Origin: Cololabis saira
Taxonomy: Eukaryota > Chordata > Actinopteri > Beloniformes > Belonidae
Assembly (NCBI RefSeq): GCF_033807715.1
Contig: NC_084599.1
Location: 434,001-498,000, forward strand
Reading direction: 5' to 3'
DNA length: 64,000 nucleotides
The notes beneath the pieces are model-generated. The model made no database searches. It was not told the origin of the DNA and saw nothing but the letters and a program-made list of their open reading frames with translations. Made by a program: the position numbers and the translations under genes. This document shows positions 10,832 through 22,073 of this stretch, piece by piece; position 1 is the first letter of the stretch, and every line of letters starts with the position of its first letter.

Positions 10832-11212
10832 CAAAAACCGGCATATGTCCAGAACCACAAAGGATGATGGTCCATTGTTTGCACATGTGTCCAGAAAAAT
10901 GACAAACCGGGGGTTTGCAATTATCAAAACCCAGCCAGTTCATCCACATGTTCATCCATCCTGGTTTTGAAAACTACACCTGTCTGACGGCATATTTCAT
11001 CCTGCTGATGTAGGGACATGGGTCATTCTACCTGCCCACACAGCTTACGTTATGTTACGCGGATAACACCTCACAACTTGCCTTCCCTCTTCTCAACTTC
11101 CCTTCAGGGGGTGACAAAAAACACGGTTTGTGTTTATAGTACCCAACGTGCGTTAAACACACGTTCATCGACTAAAAATGCTGTAAGACTTTCTTTTCTC
11201 TGTTTGACAACA
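10832..11212 (+). repeat. Dispersed repeat Z, copy 1
   Basis: Shares ordered blocks with 43568-43938: ATGTCCAGAACCACAAA, ACACCTGTCTGACGGC, CCTGCTGATGTAGGGACA, CACACAGCTTACGTTAT and GTTTGTGTTTATA. Identity looks moderate, so both are old. Class unknown; no terminal repeats recognised. Confidence 0.75.
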
Positions 11213-13559
11213 GACAGAAAAATATGTTGACACAGTTTTTTTGGAAACTTGGTTGCATTAATCACATGTACAACATGTGATAACAGAGAGAAGATGAGAT
11301 GCAAACAGAAGTGAAGAGCTGGCTCAAAGTGGGATTCAAATGATGCAAAACATGATACCAAGAAGATGCTCATTATCATGTGAAATCATCTAACCACATT
11401 TACCAACTTGTTTTTTCATTACTTTTGCTTTCTGATTTAATATATATTTCATTAGAAATTGTTGCCTCCACTATTTAAGCCCTTCTGCAAGCCCTGGATC
11501 CAACACTGCCTCCTGAAACAACACTGCCTCTTGAATAATAAAAAAATCAACCCAGCACCAAGTCTCCATCTCTGCATTTGAGCTTTAAAGTTTAATCCAT
11601 GACAAAGCAAATTCATTCATCCCTTGCCTTACTCAAACAATGAGAAAATAAACAACTTTTCTCTTGGAGCCATTTATCAAATGGTTGCTGAGTAGGTTAA
11701 AACTCAACCTTCCACATGCCTGGAGAAACACTGCACTCACAGAATGAGTATTGATTAATCTGTGCCAAGAGCAATTGCATATTTTTTCAGGGCATAGGTT
11801 CTACGCAAATTATGCCATAATATGCCTTTGATTAATTCATGGGTTGTGTATTAAGCAAAATAAATCTTCAGGAAGCTTTGGCTCATGACTGCACATGGTT
11901 GTAGGAGTTAAACAAATAGCAAGGCTAACGTCAGCTCTGCACTACAGACGAGCCATGAACCTTCGAGTGGACAAATGTGTCACATCGCAGCAGCTGACAA
12001 ATGCCACCGCCACAAACAATGATGGGGCAAATCTCTCACCTAGTCCACATTTTTTTATGCGTACCCCTACTTATTTTCTGTTGCAGTGATATAAAACTGT
12101 GATGGAGGGGCCATGCTGTCAGCGACATAAATGCATTTGAGGGTGAGCAGCTTCTCCTTGAGATTATGCAGATTCATGGAGCCTGGCACAGTCACACAAT
12201 GACTTTCCCGACAATACAAGAACTATGATCATTCCAACATATTGCCAACAGCATATATTTCAAACATTATGCCAAGTGTGCTATCGAACCATCTTGGATG
12301 GTTGTAAAGTCACACGCTCATTCTCCTGATTTATCGTCAGCTTCCACTGGCTTTATGTGAGAAATCATATAAATTAAAAGTATAAACTTGACAAACTTCC
12401 ATATTCTCTAATAAGGATGATGTTTCTTTTACCCTTTACACCGTGATCCTGCGGCCAGACTTGTCATGTCATCGTAATTCAATTAAGATATTGGCCCTAT
12501 TATTTTCAAAGGGAGCATAAACCAAAGGAACAGTTTGAGTCAGAGTAAATTCAAAATAGACCAAAAACTCCAATATGTTTGAAAACAAAGGATATGCAGC
12601 AGTTGTGATGTACAAGTCGTTGATTTGAATTATGTATGATTATTGTTTGTGGAGAGATGGTCTTAGATGATTTTAGAAAAGTTTTACGGGAGTTTTGAAA
12701 CTGGATTGTGTAAAACTGTCTCTTTTTTCAGTGACTAACGAGCAAGTCATTAACAAGTTTCAAATGAGTGAATAAAAGTCAACACCTTTTCCTTTCGCTA
12801 TTTTACCGGTCACAATTGATTTACAGTACTGTTGTAAAGTCTTAGGCTGACCCTGGTTTTGTTTTTTTATGGAAGTTTTAATGATATCCATATTTATGTC
12901 ACACCCCAAACTTTGATTGTTTTTTACAACCCCAGAATAGATGGGACACCATCCTTGGGCGCAGTTTACAGAAAGTGAACATCCTGTTTGTATCTTGTTT
13001 TGAACTAACATCATTTGTTCAGTAAATGTGTGAGAGCTTGACCATAAAGAAATACGTACGGTCCAACTTTGACACAACAAACGTGTGTACAGTGCTGTAT
13101 TTTCATTGTGAAAAGGAGAGTTTTGAGTGGTCTTCCTTGCAATGTTTGAATCGTCTTTATGCTGCAGGTATTTGGGGGTAACTTGCTTGTGAATTCGGTC
13201 AGCTTCATAAGGGCATTGGTAAGAAATAATGATTTCCCATGTGATCTAATCTTCATCGAGCCACAATAATACAAACAAACAGAATGTTCTTCAGATAAAT
13301 ACAGCTGAATAATTCTAATTTTAAATGTTTTAATAATTTACTGAAAACTCTTACTGATGATTGTCAGTGCTAAAGGAAATATAAGTAAACCCTTCAAGTT
13401 AACAGCTAGTCCATACTCCTTTGGCAGCAAAGCTCACCATCCATTCAACTCTGAGAAGTATGTGCATATCTGTCTGTGGTGTAAAACTGTGGAACAAACT
13501 GGATGAGCTCATTTTTTATTTTTTTAGAAAGGATTTTATTTAGTTAGCATGTTTGTAAT
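11213..13559. other. Long unrecognised stretch
   Basis: About 2.3 kb of AT-rich sequence with no recognisable TE, open reading frame of note or RNA gene. It could be ancestral unique intergenic DNA. Confidence 0.45.
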
Positions 13560-13784
13560 GTTGGTTTTATTTATATTCATTCATATTAAAGTTAAATGTT
13601 CTGAAATTTTTAGATTGCATTGATTTATGGATTATGAATATTCTTATGAAATTTAATTTTGTATGAATGTGTGTCTGTATTTGTGTGTGTGCGTGCATGT
13701 ATGTATGTATGTATGTTTGAATGTATGTGTGTGTAAATGGATGTGTATATGTATAAGTGTGTGTGTTTATGTATGTGCCAAAAT
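13560..13784. repeat. Degenerate (TG)n/(TATG)n stretch
   Basis: About 13665-13775 is a mixed TG, TATG and GTGTG simple repeat. It gives Y/T/H-rich frames in the complement that are not coding. Confidence 0.8.
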
Positions 13785-14144
13785 TAATAAATAATTCAAA
13801 ATGGCCGACTTCCTGTTCGGTTTGGGCCATGGCGCCAAGAGACTTTTCTTTAAGTTGCGACATGGTACAGGTGTGTACCGATTTTCGTGCATTTACGTCA
13901 AACCGTATTGTGGGGCTTGAGGCACAAAGTTTTCTAGGGGGCGCTGTTGAGCCATTTTGCCACGCCCATTAATGCAAACCATTAAATATCAAATTTTTTG
14001 CCAAGCCTGGCTTGCATGCAAAATTTGGTAACTTTTGAGGCCCGTTTAGGGGGTCAAAAAGGCCCCCTAAAAATAACAAGGAAAAAACTCCTACAGATAC
14101 AATAGGGCCTTCACACTGTCAGTGCTCGGGCACTGACAGTGTGA
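13785..14144 (+). mobile_element. R1 repeat, copy C (right part) with palindromic end
   Basis: From AAAATGGCCGACTTCCTG to CAATAGGGCCTTCACACTGT matches the right half of R1. At the end the usual CTCGGGCCCTAA is replaced by an exact inverted repeat: arms TCACACTGTCAGTGC (14111-14125) and its complement (14130-14144) around the loop TCGG. Confidence 0.9.
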
Positions 14145-14180
14145 TAAACAACAGTGTGAATATGCAGTCTTCAAAAACAC

Positions 14181-14345
14181 CAGGGACCTCATGTACAAAA
14201 CGTGCGGCGCACAAAAAACGTGCGTACGCCACTTTCTACGCTCATGGTCGAGCGGTAGATGTGTGCGTCTTTCACTCACACACCAAGGCTGCCGTACGCA
14301 CTTTCCTGAGGTTTTGTCTGTTGGCGACACTCACTGGTGATGCAG
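14181..14345 (+). mobile_element. Harbinger-like terminal fragment
   Basis: CAGGGACCTCATGTACAAAA followed by repeated GTGCGTACGC-type palindromic motifs. This resembles the end of the element at 28017 (GGGGCCTCATTTATTAAAG). No opposite terminus was found. Confidence 0.45.
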
Positions 14346-14576
14346 GGAAGTCCAGAATATGAGGAAACGTAACATCAACAATAAGTTCAGGACCACATGA
14401 AGGACACGACAGTCCCCACATCACCAGATAAGTTACACTAGAGTGGAGCTGCAACAATCTCACAATCAACCACATGATCTGAACAAACAACTAAAGGAGC
14501 TCAACGATGGAACCTGCAAATCCTGATGGAGCTTTGGCTCCGTTAGAGGAACCTGCTGATGATCAGATCACACCGA

Positions 14577-14906
14577 CCTGCTGGTCCAGGACTAAGACTG
14601 GACCATCAGCTGGTTTAGTCTGGATCTGCTGGTCCAGGACTAAGACTGGACCATCAGCTGGTTTAGTCTGGACCTGCTGGTCCAGGACTAACACTGGACC
14701 ATCAGCTGGTTTAGTCTGGATCTGCTGGTCCAGGACTAAGACTGGACCATCAGCTGGTTTAGTCTGGACCTGCTGGTCCAGGACTAACACTGGACCATCA
14801 GCTGGTTTAGTCTGGATCTGCTGGTCCAGGACTAACACTGGACCATCAGCTGGTTTAGTCTGGACCTGCTGGTCCAGGACTAAGACTGGACCATCAGCTG
14901 GTTTAG
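14577..14906. repeat. 48-bp minisatellite with a 96-bp higher-order unit
   Basis: Nearly seven units of exactly 48 bp (start CTGGTCCAGGACTAA; spacing checked at 14581 and 14629). Units alternate strictly between TGGATCTG and TGGACCTG at their junctions, giving a dimeric 96-bp period. Because 48 is a multiple of three, both strands stay open, encoding CWSRTKTGPSAGLVWI-like repeats on one side. I see no evidence that either is a protein. Confidence 0.95.
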
Positions 14907-15559
14907 GTACCAAGAGGATCTTCTGGATCTCTGTCCTGAACTGGACCAGCTGCTCCGGTTCAGACCAACATGATCTTTCAGCTGCTACAGGTCGGACATC
15001 TCTGTCACCATGACGACCGTATGGGACGACTACTGGAGATTAAAGCCAGATCCTAAAACATCCCATAACTGTGTCTGGACAGAAACATCAAAGCGTAAAA
15101 ACAGTTCTGTAAAGTTAGTTACTAAGATGTCACGGAAAGGCTGGTTGGTACGAACTGATGTGATTCAGCAATGATGAATAAAGTTTTTATTGAATGTTTA
15201 GGCTACTTTCAGAGTCTGATATTAGTCAGCTGCAGGTGCTGCAGGTCCAGAAAGAGTTTCTCCGGTGATGGACCGTGATCTAGACTAAACACTCTGAGTT
15301 ACAGCAACTTTGCTCTTTATTTCTCACGTTTGCACCTCGATAATCCCGTTGCACAAGTTGTCTTTATTTCTGCAGCAGAGGAATCAGATTGTGTTGCTTC
15401 GTGTTTTAAATATAAGTTTATATTGTTCACATTGTTATACTTATGAGAGAGGTGTGTAAAACTCAATAAACGTGTACATTGGTCTTAATCCGTCAGTATA
15501 TAATAAGCGTGACAATAAAGCGGAACAAGGAGCCGTTTTTCATCCACCAACTTAAGTTC
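14907..15559. other. No recognisable feature
   Basis: Sequence after the minisatellite is mixed in composition and holds no TE motif I recognise. Confidence 0.4.
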
Positions 15560-16224
15560 TGGTGTCGGTTCTTAAAATACAAACGAGAAAAGAAGAGCGT
15601 AATGATGCACTAAAAAGTGCAGGGGACATGTCCCCCCTGTCCCCCCCCCCAAATTACGTCCGTGAACGTGCGGGTCCGTCTGATCGCTCTGCGGCTGAGG
15701 CGCGTTCACGCTGACCGGTCGTTGAGGTCTTCCTTTCAAAAGAGAATCGAAGCCGGAGAAGGGGTTAGAGAGGCAGAGAGATGGGAGTGCACAGTGATGG
15801 TTAACGCTCCGCAGGTAATCCTGGTCGGGCCCCCTCCCCCGACCGGGGAGGGAAAAAGAGAGATTGATCCAGACGGGCTGGGGCAAGAAGAGAAGAGCAG
15901 AAGAGAGAGAGGCGCAGGGTTCTACCCCTTTTATCCGCCGGGCATGCGGTGATGTCGTCAGCGCCCGCAGGCAGATCACGGTGGAAATGCTGATCACAGA
16001 TCAGCTTGCTGGAGGCGCGCCGCTTCAGGCGCCGCCCTTTGTCGACACCTCCTGGACTACAAAGCCCAGCGGGTTTGTAATCTTTTCTTACATTTCCCAA
16101 ACAAAGCAGCCATTAGATTCAACTCGAAGCTGGTCTGAGGATTCAGCCAGCTTTAAAGTCCAATTTCACATAATCACAAATGTTCATAAAAGTTCATAAT
16201 TACATGGCGGTGGCGCAAAACCAA
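15560..16224 (-). mobile_element. Family L LTR-like element, outer-end fragment
   Basis: Shares ordered blocks with 52230-52436 (ATGCGGTGATGTCGTCAGCG, GGCGCTTCAGGCGCC-like, ACACCTCCTGGACTACAAAG, AATGTTCATAA, GGCGGTGGC). It ends in GCGCAAAACCAACC where an intact copy has GGCCCAACA. The other end is lost near a C-run around 15640. Confidence 0.7.
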
Positions 16225-17460
16225 CCGTTGAAAGAACTAAATGAAATGTAACCATTTTTAGCAATACCTTTGCAGCTGGACCACCTGTGATCCACAGTAC
16301 CACGGTCTACAGTACAGGACCGTACAAGTCCCCCAGAACTCATGTGTTTTTTATCTTATTATCAAAACCTCCAAAAATATTAAATGGACATATTTAGGAA
16401 AAGTCAGGCCTTTAGATTTTGTTTACAAAGGCATTCACATAATTAATCCCAAACCCATCCTTGACACCACCTCTGGGTTCTAGAGTAGACCTGTAGGGGG
16501 CGTCTACTTTGTAATTTATGCCAATTTGTACATGTAGGATACTTGAGGGTACTGGGGTCCTGACTGTATGAATTTTACTAAGAATTCAGAAATGAGGCCT
16601 TGTTACTAGAATTACTTTGACTATATTGTCTTTGATTAGCTATTTATTCAGTAACCTTCACTTTTAAATGAATAGAGTACAGTTATAAAATCACATCATC
16701 ATGTTTCTCTAGCCATCCACTAAACTAAATGGAAAAAAGGAAATAAAAAAAGAAAAGTATTCTAGTGCAATGTGTTGGCATGTTTATTAAAGATATTAAC
16801 GGGAGGTAATAGAATTGTGTTCAATAAAATTAATTTGCTTTGTTTATGTTTGAATGCTAAGTAATTCAATTATCATAAAACCCCTCGAGTTTCCTAGTGA
16901 ATGAAAAATGTCCTGAACTCATTTACAGTGGGCAAGTTCCCTCTTTTCCACAACAGTGACACTAACAAGCGAGTATTAAATAAAGCTGAGTCAACCCCAA
17001 CATCAACACAATGAATGGAGGATTTGAAACATTTGAAAGATATTTAAAAACAAAACAAAACAAGGACACATGGACACTGTTACCCCAATCAGCCTTCCCA
17101 TGTGAAAGTTGCAAAGTAATATCAACTCACGGCACAAATACAGAAAGCATAAATCTCTGTCAGTCACCATTACCTCGGAAATTGATATTCAGCATGTCTG
17201 AATGAATTGCAGAAGTTTTTAAGAAGGCTGAGGCTTTTAATATTAACTCCTGAAGTTTGATGAGTTAGCCAATGAGTTAGGCTTTGAAACTTGTGCAGGA
17301 AACATGATGCTTTGGACTGGCTTCTGACTCTCTATATGTGTGCATAGCACTTGGTTTGTGTGTTGTACTTGATTTGTGCGTGTGTAGACCTGCCTTGCTT
17401 TTTGTACTTGTATGTGTAAAACATAATTTGTAAAATGTAAAGGACATTTTTTAAAACGAT
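16225..17460. other. Unrecognised stretch
   Basis: About 1.2 kb of AT-rich sequence without recognisable repeats or coding potential. Confidence 0.45.
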
Positions 17461-17910
17461 TACAATTTTTTAATTTTTTTTTTCAAGGTGGCTAGTGGCG
17501 ACTCGTTTGCAGCAGCTCTGCCGACTCGTCTGTATATTGTCTCATCTTATCTGTTTTGGACTATTTTTCAGTCCTGTTTTCTGTGAAAACGTGTGTTTTT
17601 TCTACCGGGCGGCATCATGTTTGCAAAACCTGTGAGGCTGGCCCTATTATTTTTCACCTGGTTCATCACCCCAGCAACCACCGAAACAGGAAGTAAACGC
17701 TCCATTGTTTACAACCGTGATCAGCTGTTAGCCCTCTGTAGCCAAGGGAAGCTAATGTTCCCCCTGAGCTGAAGAGGAGGAAAAGAGGACAACGCTCGGG
17801 TGTTACGTGCCGAAAAAAGAAGAAGCGCTTCAAGCCGACACTCCCCACCATCATCACCGGGAATGTGAGATCCATCGGGAACAAGATGGTTGAGCTAACG
17901 GCGCTAGCAA
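17461..17910 (+). pseudogene. Rex/CR1-like LINE, 5' coding fragment
   Basis: A plus-strand frame starting near ATG 17617 reads MFAKPVRLALLFFTW and then IVYNRDQLLALCSQGKL before a stop. Another frame downstream gives GNVRSIGNKMVELTAL. The YNRDQLL and GNVRS.GNKM.EL motifs mark the start of the apurinic endonuclease region of Rex/CR1-clade LINEs in fish. Two frame breaks and the abrupt end near 17900 show it is dead. The piece at 20836-21290 may be a later part of the same LINE. Confidence 0.6.
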
Positions 17911-18107
17911 CCCAAAACCAATTTCAAGTTACCGCGAGGGGGCGCTGCAGTGCGTGTGCGACCCAGCAGTCTACCTGTCCGTGCTTTTATTGATTGTTTT
18001 TATCATTCTTCTTTTATTGATTTTATTTATTCTAATGTCTGCATGTGAGTGAACTTGCCAGTGACCCAGTAATGTGGTTTGTGAAAACTTGTAAACTTCT
18101 CCACCTG

Positions 18108-19702
18108 TCATGGCGTGGATGAACATGGCGAGTTGGGGAGAATTTCTCTCAGCCGTGACTTTCTTCTCTCTTTACGGACATCGATCGCCGGTGATATACC
18201 AGCGGACATCCCAGCTGAGCTCTGCAGACTGAACACCAGAAGCAGGAATCGGAATCCAAAAAGAGGGAGAAGAGGAAGGCTACGTCGGAGACTGAAACAT
18301 CTCAGGCTTGAGAACCGCTGCAGACTGCCTCCCCTTCCTACAATCCTGCTGTCAAATGTCCAGTCTCTCAGACACAGGACGGATGAGCTGGAGGCATGGG
18401 TTAAGTGGAAACCCGGCATCAAAGACACTTGTCTTCTCGCCCTTACGGAAACATGGCTGGGCGAGGTGGATCGGGACGAGGACCGAGGAGTATAAGTGGG
18501 TTTGGAAGCCCAATTCGGCTGGACCGAGACCCGGAGATAACCAGGAAAAGTCGCGGTGGAGGAGTGTGTCTCTATGTGAACAAAAGGTACTGTAATACTG
18601 TTGTGGTTAGAGAACGTATACGCACTCCAGACATTGAACAGTGTCATTGTCTCTCCGTCCGTTTTATTTACCTCGCGAGTTTCAACAGCTGTTTTACACG
18701 CTAGTGTACATACATCCGCGAGCCAAACGCATCAGCTGCCACTCAGATGATAGCTGACGTCACCCAAAGACTGGATGACATCTGTCCAGAGGCCCCCGAG
18801 TTCATCTTGGGAGATTGTAACCACTGTGTTTTAGATAAAACCTTGAGATCCTATAAACAGTGTGGCAGGGTGGAGGAGCTGCAGCCACTCAGGTTGATTA
18901 GGGCACAGGTGGCCCCAATCAACCTCTCCACCCTGCCTGCCTTGATAAGGCATGGCTGCACAGCAGAAAGAGGTTCTCGTCTCCCTGTGAAGGTGCTGCT
19001 GGACGTGTGGCTGTGTAATCGAGAATAAAAGGAGTTCCTGCACTGAAACCTGTGTCCTATGTCCTGTCGGTCGGCCCCCGTAGCACTCGCCGTGCTACAA
19101 ACAGTATGTAACCTGTGCTACCACACAGAAGAACATGTCATTGATCTTTGTTATGGATCAGTAAATGGAGCATACAGATCCATGCCCATGCCATCTCTTA
19201 GTGCTTCTTACCATAACAGCGTGTACCTAATGCCTGTGTATATACCCGCCTTCAGGTGTCTGGATCGGGAGGAGAAGACTGTAAAAATCTGGTCGGACGA
19301 CAGTATATCCTCCCTCCAGGGGGGCTTGGAATGTACAGACTGGCAATGCTTTTAGGATGCTTGTAGAGACATCGATGAACTGACTGATACAGTGTCTGCT
19401 TACATACATTTCTGTGTAGATGCAGTTGTCCCAACTAAAAAGGTGTGTATTTATCCAAACAACAAGCCATGGGTAAACAAAGAGCTAAAAAGTGTCATCA
19501 ACAAAAAGAAAAATATTTTTTTGTGTTTTTTTGTGTCTCCAGAGAAGTAAAAAATGAAATAAATAAGGCAAAAATACAGTACAGAAGAAAAATTGAAAAT
19601 CAATACAGTAGCGGGGATCTAAGGGCAGTCTGGCAAGGCATCAAATCTATGGCAGCCATTAACCAGCCCACCAGTGAAACCAGACAACTCACCACACTGT
19701 AA
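18108..19702 (+). pseudogene. Rex/CR1-like LINE endonuclease region
   Basis: Successive frames encode an endonuclease: ILLSNVQSLRHRTDELEAW and CLLALTETWLGE (catalytic TETWL), then RGGGVCLYVNKRY, then FILGDCNHCVLD where N follows GD as in GDFN, and later a VPTKKVCIYPNNKPW segment before the reverse transcriptase. Breaks lie near 18495 and elsewhere, and a 239-bp solo LTR splits the frame at 18861-19099. The reverse transcriptase is absent; the element stops where a DNA-transposon end begins near 19691. Such LINEs nick target DNA with this domain. This copy cannot. Confidence 0.8.
18861..19099 (+). mobile_element. Solo LTR, 239 bp, with 5-bp target duplication
   Basis: Starts TGTGGCAGGG, ends GTGCTACA, and is flanked by AACAG on both sides (18856-18860 and 19100-19104). 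It contains AATAAA near 19024 as a polyadenylation signal, and a strong fold-back between GGCAGGGTGGAGG and CCTCTCCACCCTGCC. Size, TG...CA ends and the 5-bp duplication fit a solo LTR left by recombination of a Ty3/gypsy or similar element. Removing it rejoins the LINE endonuclease. Confidence 0.92.
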
Positions 19703-19869
19703 AGTAAGTTGAAATAACTTAAACTTTGGAAAAAGTTGTGGTCACTCATTGCTATCAGTTTAGATAACTCAAAAATGAATGTTTGAAATAATAACTCAGT
19801 TGTTTTGAGTGCAATAAACATTTTTGGGCATTTTAAGTATTGGTAAATAATTCAACTTTCTTCCATTGA
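19691..19869 (+). mobile_element. Single end of a CACTGTAAA-type DNA transposon
   Basis: CACTGTAAAGTAAGTTGAAA followed by AACTTAAA- and GTTTTGAGT-type direct repeats, a common terminus of small fish DNA transposons. The matching right end was not found before or after the TA repeat that follows. Confidence 0.4.

Positions 19870-19963
<94 letters not shown>
19870..19963. repeat. (AT)n microsatellite
   Basis: About 92 bp of uninterrupted AT dinucleotides. Confidence 0.98.
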
Positions 19964-19964
<1 letters not shown>

Positions 19965-20835
19965 TCACATATATAATTTATGGTATCCTAAATTGTTGGT
20001 ATCCTAAATTGTTTCAGTAGTTGTTTCCAGTAGTTAATGTCTAAGTAGAGTAACATACTTAATCTGAAAAGTTAGTAGTTTTAGTGAATGTACGTTGTTT
20101 TTAAATGCTCTGAGCAATAAAATAGCAATAAAGCAATAGCAATAAAATTGTCCATGTATTTTCTTTATGGCTAAATCTTAAAACCGTAATGTCGGACTAT
20201 CCGAGGAGCAGGTGAATGCATCATTAACTGACACCTGCTTTAAAACTGCACGAGATGTTCGCACTTGTCTGCTTTCACTGAATAATGGAGCAAGACTGGA
20301 GAAGACTGCGCGGCGTGTGTTCGTGGTTTCTGCAGGAAGACACGGGCAAGTTTGTTTTCCAGAGGTAAGTTTATTCTGGCTTTTTTGCACTGGTTTGTTT
20401 GAGTTATTGTCAGGCTGGTTAAATAACGTTAGTGAAAATGCAATGTAAAAGGCCACTGAAACGCGGTACTGAACGAGTTTTTAGCTTTTAGTTAATTAGC
20501 TTTAACCTGCAAGTAACTTTAGCCCAATTCCCGCCTCAGTGGTACAGAGGAGCGGTTCATATCGGTACTTGGTAGTTGCTGTTAAACATGGCTGCTGTGT
20601 GTAAAGTTAGTGTGAAGCGTGGCTCTGCAAATTTGCGTTGATAGCTATACCCATGGTTTTCAAGCTCGAGCCACTCTGGTAGTGTGTGCGTTTTTTTTTT
20701 CTTTTTCCGTTGAGGCAAGTTAAGTTAACTGATGTTACAATAATTTGAAGGGACTCAGTAAGGGAGCGACCCGACATGGTAGCATTAAGCTAGCTTGTAA
20801 GCTAGTGTTAACTTTTTGAGTTTACTGCATACACT
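19964..20835. other. Unrecognised stretch
   Basis: No TE motif recognised. An open plus-strand frame (20212-20448) contains CCAGAG followed by GTAAGT near 20366-20371, a good splice donor, but no protein family is suggested and no acceptor-flanked partner is visible. Confidence 0.35.
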
Positions 20836-21290
20836 CCCCCCCCCAGGAAGATCTGATCATGACCTGATACACCTTCTCCCCCTGTATCAGCCTCTGGTAC
20901 ACAGACAACCAGCAGTCACCCACACCAGACGGATATGGTCCGAAGAGTTGCTGGAGACTCTTCAGGACTGTTTTGACTACGGTGTGGGATGTGTTCTGTG
21001 AGGACCACGGGGAGGACATTGACAGTCTCACCAGCTGTGTCACGGACTACATAAATTAGACTCCACCATACCCACCAAGACAGCAAATCATGGATCACCC
21101 CTGAGATTAAAGACCTGCTCAGGGACAAAAGGAGGGTCTTTAAATCAGGAGACAGGGACCTACTGAAGACGGAACTGAGGAAGAAGATCAGGGAGGGAAA
21201 GAGCAGCTACAAGAGGAGGATGGAAGAACAATTGCAGCAGGATGATGTCAGCGGGGTCTGGAGTAGCCTGAACAACAATCTCAGGACGTA
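20836..21290 (+). pseudogene. Rex/CR1-like LINE, end of endonuclease and pre-RT
   Basis: Plus-strand frames read GRSDHDLIHLLPLYQPLV (SDH is the last catalytic motif of the LINE endonuclease) and VTHTRRIWSEE, then in another frame a lysine/arginine-rich pre-RT segment ending DDVSGVWSSLNNNL. A stop near 21000 and frame changes mark it as dead. It is a different subfamily from 18108-19702 and may belong with the 5' fragment at 17461-17910. Confidence 0.75.
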
Positions 21291-21739
21291 ACAACCCCAG
21301 ATCTGCGCTGGACAGGGATCAGGACCTCCTGATCCCCCCCCCCCCACCCACCCACCCACCCAACCCTGCTGCAACTTCCCCAAACTGGAGCCTCTTCTGC
21401 TCCAAGGACTCTCACCTCAACCGCGCCCCCTGGTACTCCCCCTCCACAACCCCCCTCCCTGCAAACCCCGCCCAGCCCACTCACCACCCCCCCGCCAAGC
21501 ATAGTGCTCTCTTCGGACTAAACACCTTCGGACCGACCTGGAGCTGAAGGAGGCCCAGCTGCAGTGCCCATGCTGCACCACTCATCCACACTGAGATGTG
21601 AAGACCAGGAGAGAGAACCGCTCTTTTATCAGGATCAACTGCGGAGTTTAACCACCCAGCTGTTCACCAAGGAACACTGACCGGCCAGACCAAACCACCT
21701 TTTTCTTCAACTACAAAGATCCACGTAAGAGGCTGTTTT
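21291..21739. other. Unassigned stretch with C-rich run
   Basis: Includes a C run turning into (ACCC)n at about 21337-21363 and pyrimidine-rich sequence after it. The last 200 bp may be the inner part of the LTR-like copy that follows. Confidence 0.4.
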
Positions 21740-21744
21740 GTGTA

Positions 21745-21816
<72 letters not shown>

Positions 21817-22073
21817 GCTGAAGTTTGCGTTAATGTTTAGTTAGTTGTTGTTTATGTGTAGTTTAGGCATCAGAATGTATCCCAAGTGTTATTTCACTAT
21901 CTTTTAACACCTGTGTAAATAAATTCTGATTAATTTGAATGAGAGAAGTTGTTTGTGTTTATTTTATACATATTAGGTGGTTGCAAAGGTCTGTGCTCGG
22001 ACTCCTTCCTTCACTGTTATTCTGTAATGCTACCCCTGGCAACAGGCTGTTACATATGGAATATAGGGCTTCA

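Noticed and set aside
13757..13972. Short open frames shared by several R1 copies (a MADFLFG... frame of about 39 codons, an overlapping frame and an antisense frame of about 60 codons)
   Set aside because: Three overlapping frames on both strands stay open in different copies, and some copies have stops or frameshifts in each. Shared ancestry and few stop triplets explain this without coding. A dN/dS test over many copies would settle it.
20212..20448. Frame with an internal GTAAGT as a first exon
   Set aside because: No protein family, promoter motif or partner exon could be recognised; noted under the region entry only.
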